A DNA stretch of 64,000 nucleotides, taken from NCBI GenBank assembly GCA_007922225.1, contig ML679969.1:21390810-21454809 (forward strand), in the 5' to 3' direction. Shown one piece after another: positions 13,231 to 23,999 of the stretch; position 1 is the stretch's first letter; every line of letters begins with the position of its first letter. Below the pieces are notes generated by a model. The model made no database searches. It was not told the DNA's origin and saw nothing but the letters and a program-made list of their open reading frames with translations. The DNA is from Emydura subglobosa (taxonomy: Eukaryota > Chordata > Testudines > Chelidae). The translations under genes and the position numbers were made by a program.

Positions 13231-13424
13231 TCCAAGGGTTCTCAAACTGGGGGTCATGACCCCTCAGGGGGTTGCGAGGTTATTATGGGGGGGTTGCGAG
13301 CTGCTCCCACGCACGCTGGTAAGGGTGGCATGGCATAGGGGGTTATCCCTTTTTGGGGGGTGGTCATCACAGCCTGAAGTATTTTCCAAAGGGGTCCCAG
13401 CAAAAAAAGTTTGAGAACCCCTGC
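13231..13424 (+). mobile_element. hAT-like MITE
   Basis: Ends caagggttctcaaactgggg and aaaaagtttgagaacccctg are inverted repeats. The body carries gaccctcaggggttgcgag-like sequence typical of this MITE family. The flanks ctttagtc and ctttaaga could be a decayed 8-base target duplication. Confidence 0.75.
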
Positions 13425-13429
13425 TTTAA

Positions 13430-14929
13430 GAATGGTCTGCAAAAGGGCAAATCTCTTCAGACTCTTAGAAGCCCTGACTTTTCAAACTGCCGAAGAACTT
13501 GAGGCCCTTTGAAGTGGGTGTGTAAATAGAAGCATTTCCACTGGCAAGCAAAGCTCAGTCCATATGGAGGTGTCACAGCACCAGGAGTCAGAGACTGATG
13601 GTTGGATTAGTTTTTCCCTTCCTGCCCTCACCCCAACCTAAACTTCCATATGCTGGAGAGAGAGAAAAGTACAAAAAGAAGGGATGAAATCTCTGAAGTG
13701 CTGTTGTTGTCAGAAAAGAAAAAATGGCACCTTCTTCCTCAACGGTGAGTTAGATCTCTAGTCTTTCCTGATAGCAGGTGCATGTTTATACCCTTCCTTC
13801 TGGTTAGCCCTGAAGAGCCCACACCGCTGGGGAGAGGGTACTGGAGGCTAGTCTGCCTCACCATCATAAGTAGAATTGGAGATGTGGTGCTCCCGTTATG
13901 TGTCACTGATTAACAGAACGAATGTGATCAAAAGGCTACTGTACGCGGATTTGTTGATCTCCCAGTATGATTGGCAAAGTGGCCAAATGAAAGAAGAAGC
14001 AGCAACAGCATTGTTACTGAACTTAACTGAGTTCCAACTGATGAAACTTCGGACAGGATTGCTACCTGCCCCAGGGAGAAACCTATGAAAAGGGAGCAGA
14101 GGGGAAGGAGAATTCCAGGAGAGAGAGGATTTTGGGAGCTGTAGAGTTTGCAGAGAATGAGGTCTTCCAACCGTGAAGTCCTGAGGATTCATGGGGAAGG
14201 CAATCCAGAACCATAAAGACAGGAGCCATGCTACAGGGATAGCTTCACCTTTGCATAACTGCACTAGAATGACTTCACCCCTGGGAGAAGTCCTACTGCT
14301 ATTGACTGCGTCCCCTGCAGCTGTTCACTGGCAGCCTTGAATGGGACCCAGAGGGATTCAGCAGTGCCACTGCTAACTGTATTAACTCCCAAATAGATTG
14401 GATCTGCAGGGCATGGTGCTGGAAAGCACAGCCAGTCTCCTGCTCTGTCTCCTCACACTCAGTGGAGGGGCATCTGTGATATCCCAGGCTGAGGCAGGGG
14501 AAATGGTGCAGCAAAGGTATTACTGTCCCCCTTCTGGCTTGAATGTGAGTGGCTCTTATGTGGGCACACAGGCATAGAGGGGTGCAAGAAGCCTTCCCCC
14601 CACATTGATCTCCACCCAGCACAGCACTTAAGCATATGAGGAGTGATTCTGAAGTCATGAGACTACTAATGTGTTTAAAGATAAGCACATGCTTGTGCAT
14701 TGTGCTGATCTGGACCAATGTGGTGGCTGCGCAAGAGCCTCCCACAAGAGCAGTCCTGGTCTCTCTGCACTCTGGTGAGAATAGAGTCTTCTAACTTCTG
14801 TTCCCCATCCTCTTGCAGCAAGACACAGAAAATGCAGCTGGGAGTATTGGGGAGGAGACAATCACAGCCCTCTGCCTAATTCCCATTCTGCAGAGTGGAG
14901 CAGGCTCAGCAGGGAAAACAATCTGCCAT
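13430..14929. other. Intron 2 segment
   Basis: No gene recognised. The short ORFs (for example on the minus strand near 14.3-14.75 kb) lack family motifs. Confidence 0.45.
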
Positions 14930-16455
14930 AGTCTAATGGATGGAAGATTAGGGAAAGTGTGGGCCCCTTACAGAATGGGGGAGGCAACCTAGTGACAGAG
15001 GATGTGGAGAAAGCTGAGGTACTCAATACCTTTTTCGTCTCTATCTTCACAGACAAAGTCAGCTCCCAGACTACTGAACTGGGCTGCACACAGAATGGGG
15101 AGGAGATGAGCAGCCCTCAGTGCTAAAGGAACAAGTTCAGGACTATTTAGAAAGACTGGACATACACAAGTCCATGGGGCCAGATGCAATGCATCTGAGG
15201 GTGCTGAGGGAGTTGGCTGATGTGATTTCAGAGCTATTGGGTATTATCTTTGAAAGATCGTGGCAATTGGAGGAGGTCCCTGATGATTGGAAAAAGGCAA
15301 ATATAGTGCCCATTTTCAAGAAAAGGAAGAAAGAGGATCCAGGGAACTACAGACAGCCTCACCTCAATCCCTGGAGAAATCATGGAGCAGGTCCTCAAGG
15401 AATCCATTTAAGGCATTTGGAAGAGAGGAAGGTGATAAGGAAAAGTCAACATGGATTCACCAAGGGCAAATCATGCCTGACCAACCTGATTGCCTTCTAT
15501 GAGGAGGTGACTGGCTCTGTGGATGTGGGGAAAGCGGTGGACATGATGTACCCTCAGCAAGTTTGCAGATGACACTAAGCTAAGGGGAGTGGTAGATATC
15601 CTGGAAGGTAGGGATAGGATACAGATTGACCTAGACAAATTGGAGGATTGGGCCAAAAGAAATCTGATGAGGTTCAACAAGGACAAGTGCAGAGTCCTGC
15701 ACTTAGGACAGAAGAATTCCATGCACATCTCCAGACTGGGGATCGACGGGCTAGACAGCAGTTCTGCAGAAAAGGACCTGGGGGGTTACAGTGGATAAGA
15801 AGCTGGATATGAGTCAGCAGTGTGCCCTGGTTGCCAAGAAGGCTAATAGCGTATTGGGCTGCATTAGCAGAAGCATTGCCAGCAGATTGAGGGAAGTGAT
15901 TATTCCCCTCTATTCGGCATTGGTGAGGCCACATTTGGAGTATTGTGTCCAGATTTGGGCCCCCCACTACAAAAAGGATGTGGAGAAGTTGGAGAGAGTC
16001 CAGAGGAAGGCAACAAAAATGATTAGGGGGATAGAGCACAAGACTTATGAGGAGAGGCTGAGGGAACTAGGCTTGTTCAGTCTGCAGAAGAGAAGAATGG
16101 GGCGGGAGGGGATGTGATAGCAGCCTTTAACTACCTGAAAGGGGATTCCAGGGAGGATGGAGCTAGATTGTTCTCAATGGCAGTAAATGAGAGAACAAGG
16201 AACAATGGTCTCAAGTTGCAGTGGGGGAGATCTACGTTGAATATTAGGAAAAAGTTTTTCACTAGGAGGGTGGTGAAGCACTGGAATGGGTTACCTAGGG
16301 AGGTGGTGGAATCTCCATCTTTAGAGGTTTTTAAGCTGTGGCTTGAAAAAGCCCTGGCTGAGATGATTTAGCTGAGGTTAGTCCTGTTTTGAGCAGGGGT
16401 TTGGACTAGATGACCTCCTGAGGTCCCTTCCAACCCTAATCTTCTATGATTCTAT
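14930..16455 (+). mobile_element. CR1 LINE, 5'-truncated with internal deletion
   Basis: Starts in the linker ahead of the RT domain (TEDVEKAEVLNTFFVSIFTD), continues with YLERLDIHKSMGPDAMHLR and DDWKKANIVPIFKK, and ends at the CR1 3' repeat (CTATGATTCTATGG). Compared with the copy at 46.87 kb it lacks about 260 bases (between 15546 and 15556), which removes the palm-A block (DFSKAFD region), and it has lost four bases near 15353. It retains [12 protein letters not shown] sequence and the C-terminal [20 protein letters not shown] block. Dead copy inside intron 2. Confidence 0.92.
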
Positions 16456-18160
16456 GGAACAGATTTCACACATCCCCAGGAGCACAGAAAAAACCCTAGA
16501 GAGGACATCACATCAATGCAGGGCATCACCAGTCAAGGCAGTGGCAAAAAATGCCATGAACTAGTTTACCATGTAGTTAGGGGGAGTTTTGGGAGTTTTG
16601 CCAGAGTAAGGTCCCTTCCTCATAGGTAAGTGAAAACTGATGCACAATCTAGAAAGAACCTATTTGGCTTTTAGATCCCAGGGATTGCAGGGCAGGCAAT
16701 TAGAAAAATAATCATTTCATTTGTAAAGTGAGGACATTTTAGTTGGAGTCACAGATAAACGGTAAACATAGGGCCCCACCTCCAAGGATATTTTTACAGT
16801 GTGGAACCACATTTTCACATTGTTTCCTTTCTTTAAAATATATATGAGTTGGCTGTGGCAGCTGTTTGCCTGGGCTGTTCAGTGTCTGCAGAGAGGCTTT
16901 CAGGGTGACAAAGTTCAGGCTAAAGCTGCTCTCTAAAGAAGAAATACCAGTTTGAAATACCCAGCCCCAGACCTTTTTCTGCCAAGAGCAGAGAGAAAAC
17001 ATCCTAAGCATTTTTCTCAGTGTGTTATGGCTATGCTGTTTGTTCTATCTTTAACATTTAGAGGGAACAGACTTGAAGGTATTTATAAACAAACGCTTTA
17101 TACAAAACAGCTAGCCTCTTTATCTTGAATTCTGCATTCAAATAACTTGCCTATTATGATTCATTAACAAAAGTGCACCCGGATCACAGAGCTACAAACA
17201 CTCTTCTATATTTCCTGTCACTCACACATAATAATAGAAGTTAAATGTAAAAAAAAACAAAAAAAAAAACACACACACACACAAAACCACACACAACCCA
17301 CAATCAGAATAATTGCAAAGAAAATATTTTCAAGCTGTTGAGGCAGATACTCAGTTATGCCTCAGCCCTCTCTTTCTCTGTCAGCACTAAAATGTATTTG
17401 CATTTTGCTACCAAAAATGAACTAGCAGCTAGAATAATTCTTGTATGTGTGGGTACAACCTGGTCATGAAATATCTGCTAACTAATATTTGGGATCACAA
17501 TTTTTCATGGGTGCAAAATTGCTGCTATAAAAAAGGAGTTACCTTGTTTAAAAATCTGACTCTTTGATCAAAAAACAAAAACATCTCTCTTTTCTGCAAC
17601 TAACACAGGTTATTCCTTCCCTGATATATAGGAATGGGGTAGGGGATAGAGGGACTAGATAAGCCTCTGGTCTGATCGAGCACAACAAATCCTATGTTCC
17701 CAATACTGTTTCCATGTCCAGCTTCTATTCACAACCAAATCCAAACAAGATATTGGACTTTCTATACAACTACACATACATATTTTTTTAAAAGAATGAG
17801 ACACTCCAAATACAGGCTCTTCTATACCATATCATCATTTTGTAAGCCAAATGCCACTCTCTCAAGAATGTGGATGCTACAGATTTTCAGCCTTTACCCT
17901 CCTGCCTTACTACACAACTGAATTACTATCTCACACCAACCACAAGTTAATCATTCCCCATTCATCTCTCTTTTGCATGGTAATACATGTGCTAACAGTA
18001 TTCGAATGGTATTTGCTTAAGAAGTACTTTAGGAAGCCCTGTCATCCTTGTCAGTTGCTTTGAACCACTGGTAATACAAAAATCCTATCTAATTACATGC
18101 ATTTTAAATGTTTGTTTCATTACAAATGATGCAATTATCTTGTGATTAAAGAAAACTGAC
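16456..18160. other. Intron 2 segment next to CON2
   Basis: Non-coding. It includes a run of A-rich and (CA)n sequence at 17250-17290. No exon or RNA gene was recognised. Confidence 0.5.
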
Positions 18161-18249
18161 CATTTGCTGATGCCAGGATCATGGCTTGAAGCATTTCTGT
18201 GTCAAACTGGTTGTTTGGCCAAGCTCCACCTTCTTCTCCATTCTGAGAG
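18161..18249 (-). CDS. PCDHG (constant exon 2): Protocadherin gamma constant exon 2
   Basis: An 89-base exon: acceptor tttttcttag, a single C completing the GGC glycine from CON1, then [19 protein letters not shown] and [10 protein letters not shown], then a G before donor gtcagt at 18160. That G pairs with AA of CON3 to encode glutamate. Compared with mammals the only clear change is in the variable EEGGA patch; the [16 protein letters not shown] core is conserved. The flanking introns are 13.9 kb upstream and 9.3 kb downstream. Confidence 0.97.
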
Positions 18250-18439
18250 CTAAGAAAAAGAAAATAAAAACAGAGTTACCAAAGGCCCAGCAGAGAAGGT
18301 GGGATTCTGTTAGATATTTTTATAGAGATACAAGGCTCTGTATAAAAAGTTAATGCTATTGATTCTTATAAGATCACCCATTCATGGAATACTCTAGAGA
18401 TAACATTTTCCAAGGTCTGTATCTCGGTTTTAAAGAGCA

Positions 18440-19089
18440 GTGGTCAGTAAAGACCTGATTTTACAGGTATTTAGGTGCCTAAAGATGTAGCTAGCTGCTT
18501 AGTGGATTTTTCAGTAGGGCCTGGATCCACAAAGGAACTTAGGTGTTGCCATGCTCAGCTTCACCACACCTAACTTTTAGGTGCCTAGAAAATAACTTGA
18601 ACAACTCTGTGAACCACAAAGTCTGATTTAGGCAACTACACAGTGAATGGAGAGAGATAGGCAACTTAGAATGAGATCCACAAGAGAGGTCACATTAAGC
18701 CCTGGTCTATGCAACCCATTTATGTTGGTATAACTACATTTCTCAGGGCATGGGAGTGCTCTGCTGGTGACATAGGTAGCATCTTCATTGAGTGCTATAA
18801 TAGCACAGCTGTGCTGCAGCAGCCTATAAATGCAGACAAGCCCTAAACTGGGAGCTACTCAAACTAGTCAATGGGAGACGCTGAAGGGAGGGCTGTGTGC
18901 TAAGCCCCACCCCTTTAGCAGAGACAGGTGCCTAGGGCAGGCTGCAGGGAGGCACCTGTCTCTGCTAGCTATACACAAACCCAGGGAAGATTGACATGCC
19001 TTCTCTTAACTGTCATGTGGGGCCGGATCAAGGGCCGCTTAACTCCACACACAGCAGTGGGGGGGGAAGGGTGGGTGTGGAAGGGGCAG
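18440..19089. mobile_element. Repeat cluster including a MITE at 18697-18847
   Basis: ccctggtctatgcaacccat (18700) and aatgcagacaagccctaaa (18829-18847) are the decayed ends of a GCCCTGGTCTACACTA-type MITE, with ttatgttggtataactaca inside. The first 200 bases belong to the ggtgcctaa repeat group. Confidence 0.45.
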
Positions 19090-19460
19090 CTTTCCCTTAT
19101 AACATGTAGCTTGGTGGCTAGGGTACTTCCCCTGGATGTGGGAGACCACCAGTGTGAATCCCCTCTCTACCTGATAAGGAGAAGGGACATGAAGAGGGAT
19201 CTGTACACTTTCAGGTGAATGCTCTGACCAATGGACCCCAGAGTGAATCTCCTTCTTTCTCTGGCCCACTTAATATTTAATTATAGTGGAACAACTTCAG
19301 CAGGAGAGACTGAGAAGAGCCAAATGAGAATATCGTATAATTCCAGCACTCACCTGAGAGGTAGCAGATGTCTGGTCAAATCCCTATTGCTTATCACTAA
19401 ACCAGTGGTCTTCCTTCCTTCCCCCCGGTGAGTACTCTAACTACTGGGCTAAGGGTCACA
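19090..19460 (+). repeat. tRNA-like SINE remnant, two facing units
   Basis: tagcttggtggctagggtac plus accaccagtgtgaatcccct resemble degenerate A and B boxes of a tRNA-derived repeat. A second, opposite unit reads actctaactactgggctaag near 19433. No intact tRNA fold is supported. Confidence 0.4.
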
Positions 19461-20079
19461 AGGGAGGTCCTGCTATCTCCCCCTGGCAATTTCGTGTGGA
19501 TTTAGGCAGCTTCTCAGCACACCCCTGTCAGATCAGACCCTGCAGATGGGTTAGGTGGAGGGGAATCTGTACTGGGGTTTCGGTGGGAAACAGGCATCTG
19601 GATGTCCAGAGTGAGACAGAACTGTGCAGGCTGAAAGGCAGAAATATAGGTGCCTAGGGAACAATTACCACAAAAACTTAGGCATTGAGTGAGGTTAGGC
19701 GCTTACAAGATTAGGTGGCAGCTGAGCAGGTGTTTTGTGGCTCTCAGTGCCACCAAAAAATTGTACTAGGTGTCTAAGTCTGGGAGTTAGGTGTCTAAGT
19801 GCCTTTATGAATCCAGGCCTAGGTGCCTAACTCCCATGGCACCTCCTTGGCACCTATCTGCATCTTTAAGTGCCTAAATGCCTTAAAAAATTAGCCCTAT
19901 AGCCCCAATCCTGAAAATGTGTCCAGGTAAGTGAAGAAACTCACATATGCAAGAGTCTTTGCAAGATTGGGCCCTGCATTCCCATCTGAAGGCTATGTAA
20001 GGTGAAGGCCTTTAGGTGATTTCAGGTAAGTTACACTGTATAACCCCATTCGTGATGAGGTTTCAGATGATACCTAAAG

Positions 20080-20540
20080 GTTTGGTGGTGTTTCCCAAAT
20101 GACAGGCCCTCACCAACCAGTAGGTTGTGGGAAGGTTGTAGATGGTTTGCCGTGTCTAGGGCTGGATTAAACCATTGCTGGGTCTTGGCCTAGGCAAATA
20201 TACACTTCTCCTGGCCTGATGGGGAGCGAAGGCCCAGGGATGGAGGGAGAGGCTGCTGGGCGAAACCTGAATGGCGTTGATATCCCATGTGCCAGGTTGC
20301 AATGCCCAGAATGGAAAGCCAGGCCCAGCCTGTTGCAGCTGTGGGGTAAGCGCACGTCGGGCTCACTCTTCCTCTGTCCCCTGCTGCCCTGAGGCCTCCC
20401 CTCCACACCAGACCAGGATTAAGCTTGCAGTATCCGGATGGAGGTATATAAAGGTGGATCACCAAAAAAAAAAAAAAAAAAAGGCAAAATGCAGTTGATG
20501 GGTCACCTTAGTGAAGTTTGGGAACCATTTGCCCATAGAT
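20080..20540. repeat. hAT-like MITE remnant with an inserted poly(A)-tailed segment
   Basis: Outer ends gtgtttcccaaatgacaggc (about 20088) and gtgaagtttgggaacca (about 20511-20527) are partial inverted repeats. Between them a segment ends in 19 A residues at 20464-20482, suggesting a retroposed insert. Weak call. Confidence 0.3.
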
Positions 20541-21064
20541 TAACAGGGTTTTGGATCAAGTGGGGGGAGCCAGCTGACCAATGCTGAAAAAGTATATGTT
20601 CTGGGTTCACAAGCCCAGAGCAGAGGGGAGTTATATCACCCAGTAGCTCTGCAGAACCTGAGAGGCAGGGGAGAAAATAGTATGTTACCATTACCTTCCT
20701 ACAGCCATAGGGCAGGAAAATAAGAGGGGTGCTAAAGGAGGAGAGCCAGCATTTAGTCTGGTCACCAAACCCCAGGGCTCAATGAAGGCTGATGGGTGGC
20801 TTGTTAGCACTACAGACCACTCAGAAAGCTTTCAAAGTCTCAGAGGATACAACTGAACTTCAATTAACCAGGAGTTTTGGTTAAATGAGGTTGCAATCTA
20901 TATTCTTATGTACAGCATAACATATTTCTCAGTGTCGTTTGCCAGATGGCCGGCAGCTGTGTTTAACATTGTTTGCTCACTGACTTGCAATCATATTCCC
21001 CTCCCCCCCCAAGGGGTTCAGTTAAATAGTCCTAGTGCCCCAAGATCTGCTTCATATTAAATTT

Positions 21065-21480
21065 TTAGTTGGTGATGTTATTATTTATTTATTTTAGGGT
21101 AAGTACCTTTAGGCCCTAACCAACATCAAGGTCTCATTACGCTAGTCTGTGTACAAACATATAGCAACAAACAGACCCTGTCTCAAAGACATCAGAGTCT
21201 AAATAAACAGCACGGACAAAGGATTATTATCCCCGTTTTACAGAGGGGACATTGAGGAAGAGAGAGCCTACAGGCCTGTAGGGTTTAGGTGCCTAGGTTC
21301 TTTTGAAAATCCCACTAGGAACTTCTCTGCATCTTTAGACACCTAAATTCCTTTGAAAAATCTGGCCCTAAGTGACTTGCCCAGGGTCACACAGAAAGCC
21401 TGTGTCACAGCCAGGAGTTGAACCACAGTCTGCTGAGTTCAAGTCCAATGCCTTAACCATGACACCATCTTCCCCTTCCA
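21065..21480 (+). repeat. MIR-like SINE, near full length
   Basis: It contains the run ccctgtctcaaagacatcag, then attatccccgttttacagag, then the MIR core agtgacttgcccagggtcac, then gagttgaaccacagtctgct and ccttaaccatgacaccatct. The middle (21285-21360) is interrupted by a ggtgcctagg-type repeat. Confidence 0.65.
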
Positions 21481-21739
21481 TTTTCTATATTACTCCACTA
21501 ATATCCAGGACTGGATTGGCCATTGCAAACTATCAGAAGATAGACAGGGCTCATTTGCAGCATGCAAATTATTGTGTAATTTTCAGAGGAAAACCTAGTA
21601 GGAGATAAGTCCAGGGACATTGCTTTTACAATACGTGCTGTCTCGTGAAATCTAGGATATCCCAAAAGCTGGTTAACCACATCAATCTACTGACTACGTG
21701 ATGATGTAGTCTGTGTAAAGCAAGCCACAAGTGAGTTAT

Positions 21740-21965
21740 GCAGGCACCCCAAATTGTTACTATTGTTACAGTAGCACAGAGAGGCTCCAGTCAAGATTAG
21801 AACCCCCTCGTGCTGGATACTGTACAGATACTTGGTAGGAGGCAATACCTGCCTAAGAGAGTTCACAATCTGTAAATTCAAAGGGCAAGGGAACAAGCAG
21901 AGCTGGGAAGAGAATTCAAGTCTCCTGACTGCTAGTTCATTGCCTTAGTCCATGTTGCCTCTTCA
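21740..21965 (+). repeat. MIR-like SINE fragment
   Basis: Contains tggatactgtacagatactt, ctgcctaagagagttcacaa and agaattcaagtctcctgact in the same order as the better copies at 8.94 and 21.07 kb. Confidence 0.4.
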
Positions 21966-22083
21966 AATAAGTGCTGATAAAATTTTATCCCAGGTGCTCT
22001 GTGTATGTCACATATTTGACAGAACAGCTATTGCTTTAGAGAGTTTCAAAACCTGTGACTGAACTATATTTTGTATTTCTCCA

Positions 22084-22209
22084 CATGGAGTCGGGTGCCA
22101 TTGTTACTCAGAGTCCAGCCAGCTGTGGTGATATGCCTGAAATACATTGATGATATTTTCATCGTCTGGACAGATAACTGAAATGCCTGACAGGGCTCAG
22201 TGTTGCCTT
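22084..22209 (+). mobile_element. Retroelement polymerase fragment (YIDDIF motif)
   Basis: One frame reads LKYIDDIFIVWTDN at about 22134-22176, a reverse-transcriptase palm-C-type motif of Penelope-like style. The following 60 bases match the reverse complement of the minisatellite unit at 4.74-4.83 kb. Confidence 0.45.
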
Positions 22210-23319
22210 CTTCCATCACTGGCGCAGTGCTTTTCTCCCCCTTCCATGTCATTATCCTTTTCAGCTTCTGCCCCGCTGCCCTGGGACAGCAGGGCAAGAG
22301 CAACCAGTTTCTGGGGGCTGTGGGGACTGGCGCTCTCAGCTGTCACAGACAGAAGGAGGCCCAGGGCTGGGGGTGGGGACAAGAGGGGCAGCAGCTCTCA
22401 GTTGTGATGGGGACCTCCAGCTCTCAAACATGGTGGGCTGCATGGGCCCCACTGCTGTCTGCCAGAGCAAGAGATGGGGATCTGGGCAGCGCGGGCAGTG
22501 GCTCCAAGCCACCACAGGTGGCAGGAATTCGTGCTGCTGTCCTCTAGGACAGGCAGTGGGACCCTGGCTTTGAGCCACTGCCAGAGGCAGAGATCCTGTG
22601 GCTCTGAGCTGTGGGAAGCCAGGGAACCTCGGAGCTCCAGGGTCCCTCCACCACCTGTGATGACTTGGAGCTCTCAGCCGCTGTGGGGAGCCCCACAGCT
22701 CCCAGCCACCGCAAACAGCAGGAAAACCATGTTGCCCCCAGCTATGGCAGCAGGGAAAATTCTGCTGCCCTGAGCCACCGCGGGGGAACTCTGGAGCCCC
22801 AAGATGGTGTGGGCCGTGGGCCGGGGGGGGACCTACGGTGACTCTGAGCTCTGGGGTCTCTCCACCGCCTGTGGTAGCTGACGGCAGGGGACCCCACAGT
22901 GCTGAGCCAGCACTGGGGGATTCCAGAGCCCCAAGCCAGTGCAGGCAGTGGGCTCCACAGCTCCGAGCTGTGGGCAGCTGGGAGACATCAGAGCCCTGGG
23001 GTTCCTCTGCCGCCCTTGGCAGCTCTGAGCTCACCGCAGGGACCCCAGCCAGCTCCCAGCCGTGGCAGGGAAACCCCACTGCCCCCAGCTGTAGAGGGTG
23101 GCTGGTGAACCCCGCAGTCCCCAAGCAGCCAGCCTCTGTACTTCCCTCGACTCCCAGCCACTGTGCCCCCTCCTTTCCCCTGGGCATCTCCCAGTTGCTG
23201 CCTGATATTTTTAGTAGAAGTTATAGACAGGTCATGGTCTTCCATGAATTTTTGTGTATTGCCTGTGACCTGTCCATGACTTTTACTAAAAATAACCGTG
23301 ATAAAATCTTATGCTTCGC
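22210..23319. repeat. GC-rich degenerate tandem region plus fold-back DNA-transposon end
   Basis: From 22.34 to 23.2 kb the sequence repeats a loose 75-80 base unit built on cagctcccagccrc and gagctctgagctgtggg, which produces long spurious frames. Its right side (23204-23310) has two facing arms, tttttagtagaagttataga and tcatgacttttactaaaaa (the latter after cctgtc), forming a fold-back of the kind found at hAT transposon ends. Confidence 0.4.
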
Positions 23320-23935
23320 AATGATTAACATCTCCGCCCCCAAAACACCTTTCAAGATCCATGGATCCTACACATGCCCATCACAACATGTGAAGTGCTG
23401 CATCCGGTGCACTGAATGCCCCAATAGCAACAATGTGAGTGAAGCCAGACAATTAGTATGTTCTTAAATGAACTCAAACAGCAAAATGATAAAAGACAAA
23501 AACAGCACATCACCTGTGGGTGAACATGTTTTACAAAGCCATCACTCCATATCTGGGCTACCCGTCCTCATCATCAAAGGACACCTGCACAAGGCTTTCA
23601 AAAGATGAGCCTGGGAACTTAAATTCAGAACTTTCCTAGACACTAAAAATCATGGACTGAACAGAGACCTTGGATTTCTGGCTTATTACAACAAGCTGTA
23701 ACCCATTAACAACCCCCTCCCCTCAGCTGCTTTCCCTCCCCCTTTCCTCCCTATTACTGGAAGGGTATTAATGGGCCACTTCATTATGAATGGTCCCTTA
23801 AAATATGTATTAAATCCTTCTGCTAAACAATCTAGTACACCTGAAGAAGAGCTCTGTGTATGCTCAAAAGCTTGTCTCTCTCACCAACAGAAGTTGGTCC
23901 AATAAAAGATATTCCCTCCCCCATCTTGTCTCTCT
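23320..23935 (+). mobile_element. Penelope-like retroelement, 3' end remnant
   Basis: In plus-strand frames the remnant shows CIRCTECPNSN, then SPVGEHVLQSHHSISGLPV and HGLNRDLGFLAYYNKL, separated by stops. This order (cysteine pair, VGEHF-like block, LNxDLGF) matches the endonuclease end of Penelope-like elements as I recall it. The non-coding 3' end (cagaagttggtccaataaaa) closes it. A polymerase fragment of apparently the same element lies at 22.1 kb. Confidence 0.55.
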
Positions 23936-23999
23936 AATATCACATAGGAACTCTATGGAAGGGGCAGGGATAGATTTCAATTCTCCAGGCTTCGTTCAA

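Noticed and set aside
14299..14745. 148-codon minus-strand ORF in intron 2
   Set aside because: Low-support frame in intron with SINE-like pieces; no family motif.
17250..17290. CRISPR-like or regulatory array
   Set aside because: Only an A-rich and (CA)n simple repeat.
19100..19180. Possible tRNA gene
   Set aside because: A- and B-box-like sequences are present but no cloverleaf can be formed; fits a tRNA-derived SINE remnant.
22336..23187. Long minus-strand ORF of 283 codons
   Set aside because: It lies wholly in a GC-rich degenerate tandem region; composition is Pro/Ser/Gly/Ala-rich with no domain, and the opposite strand is equally open.
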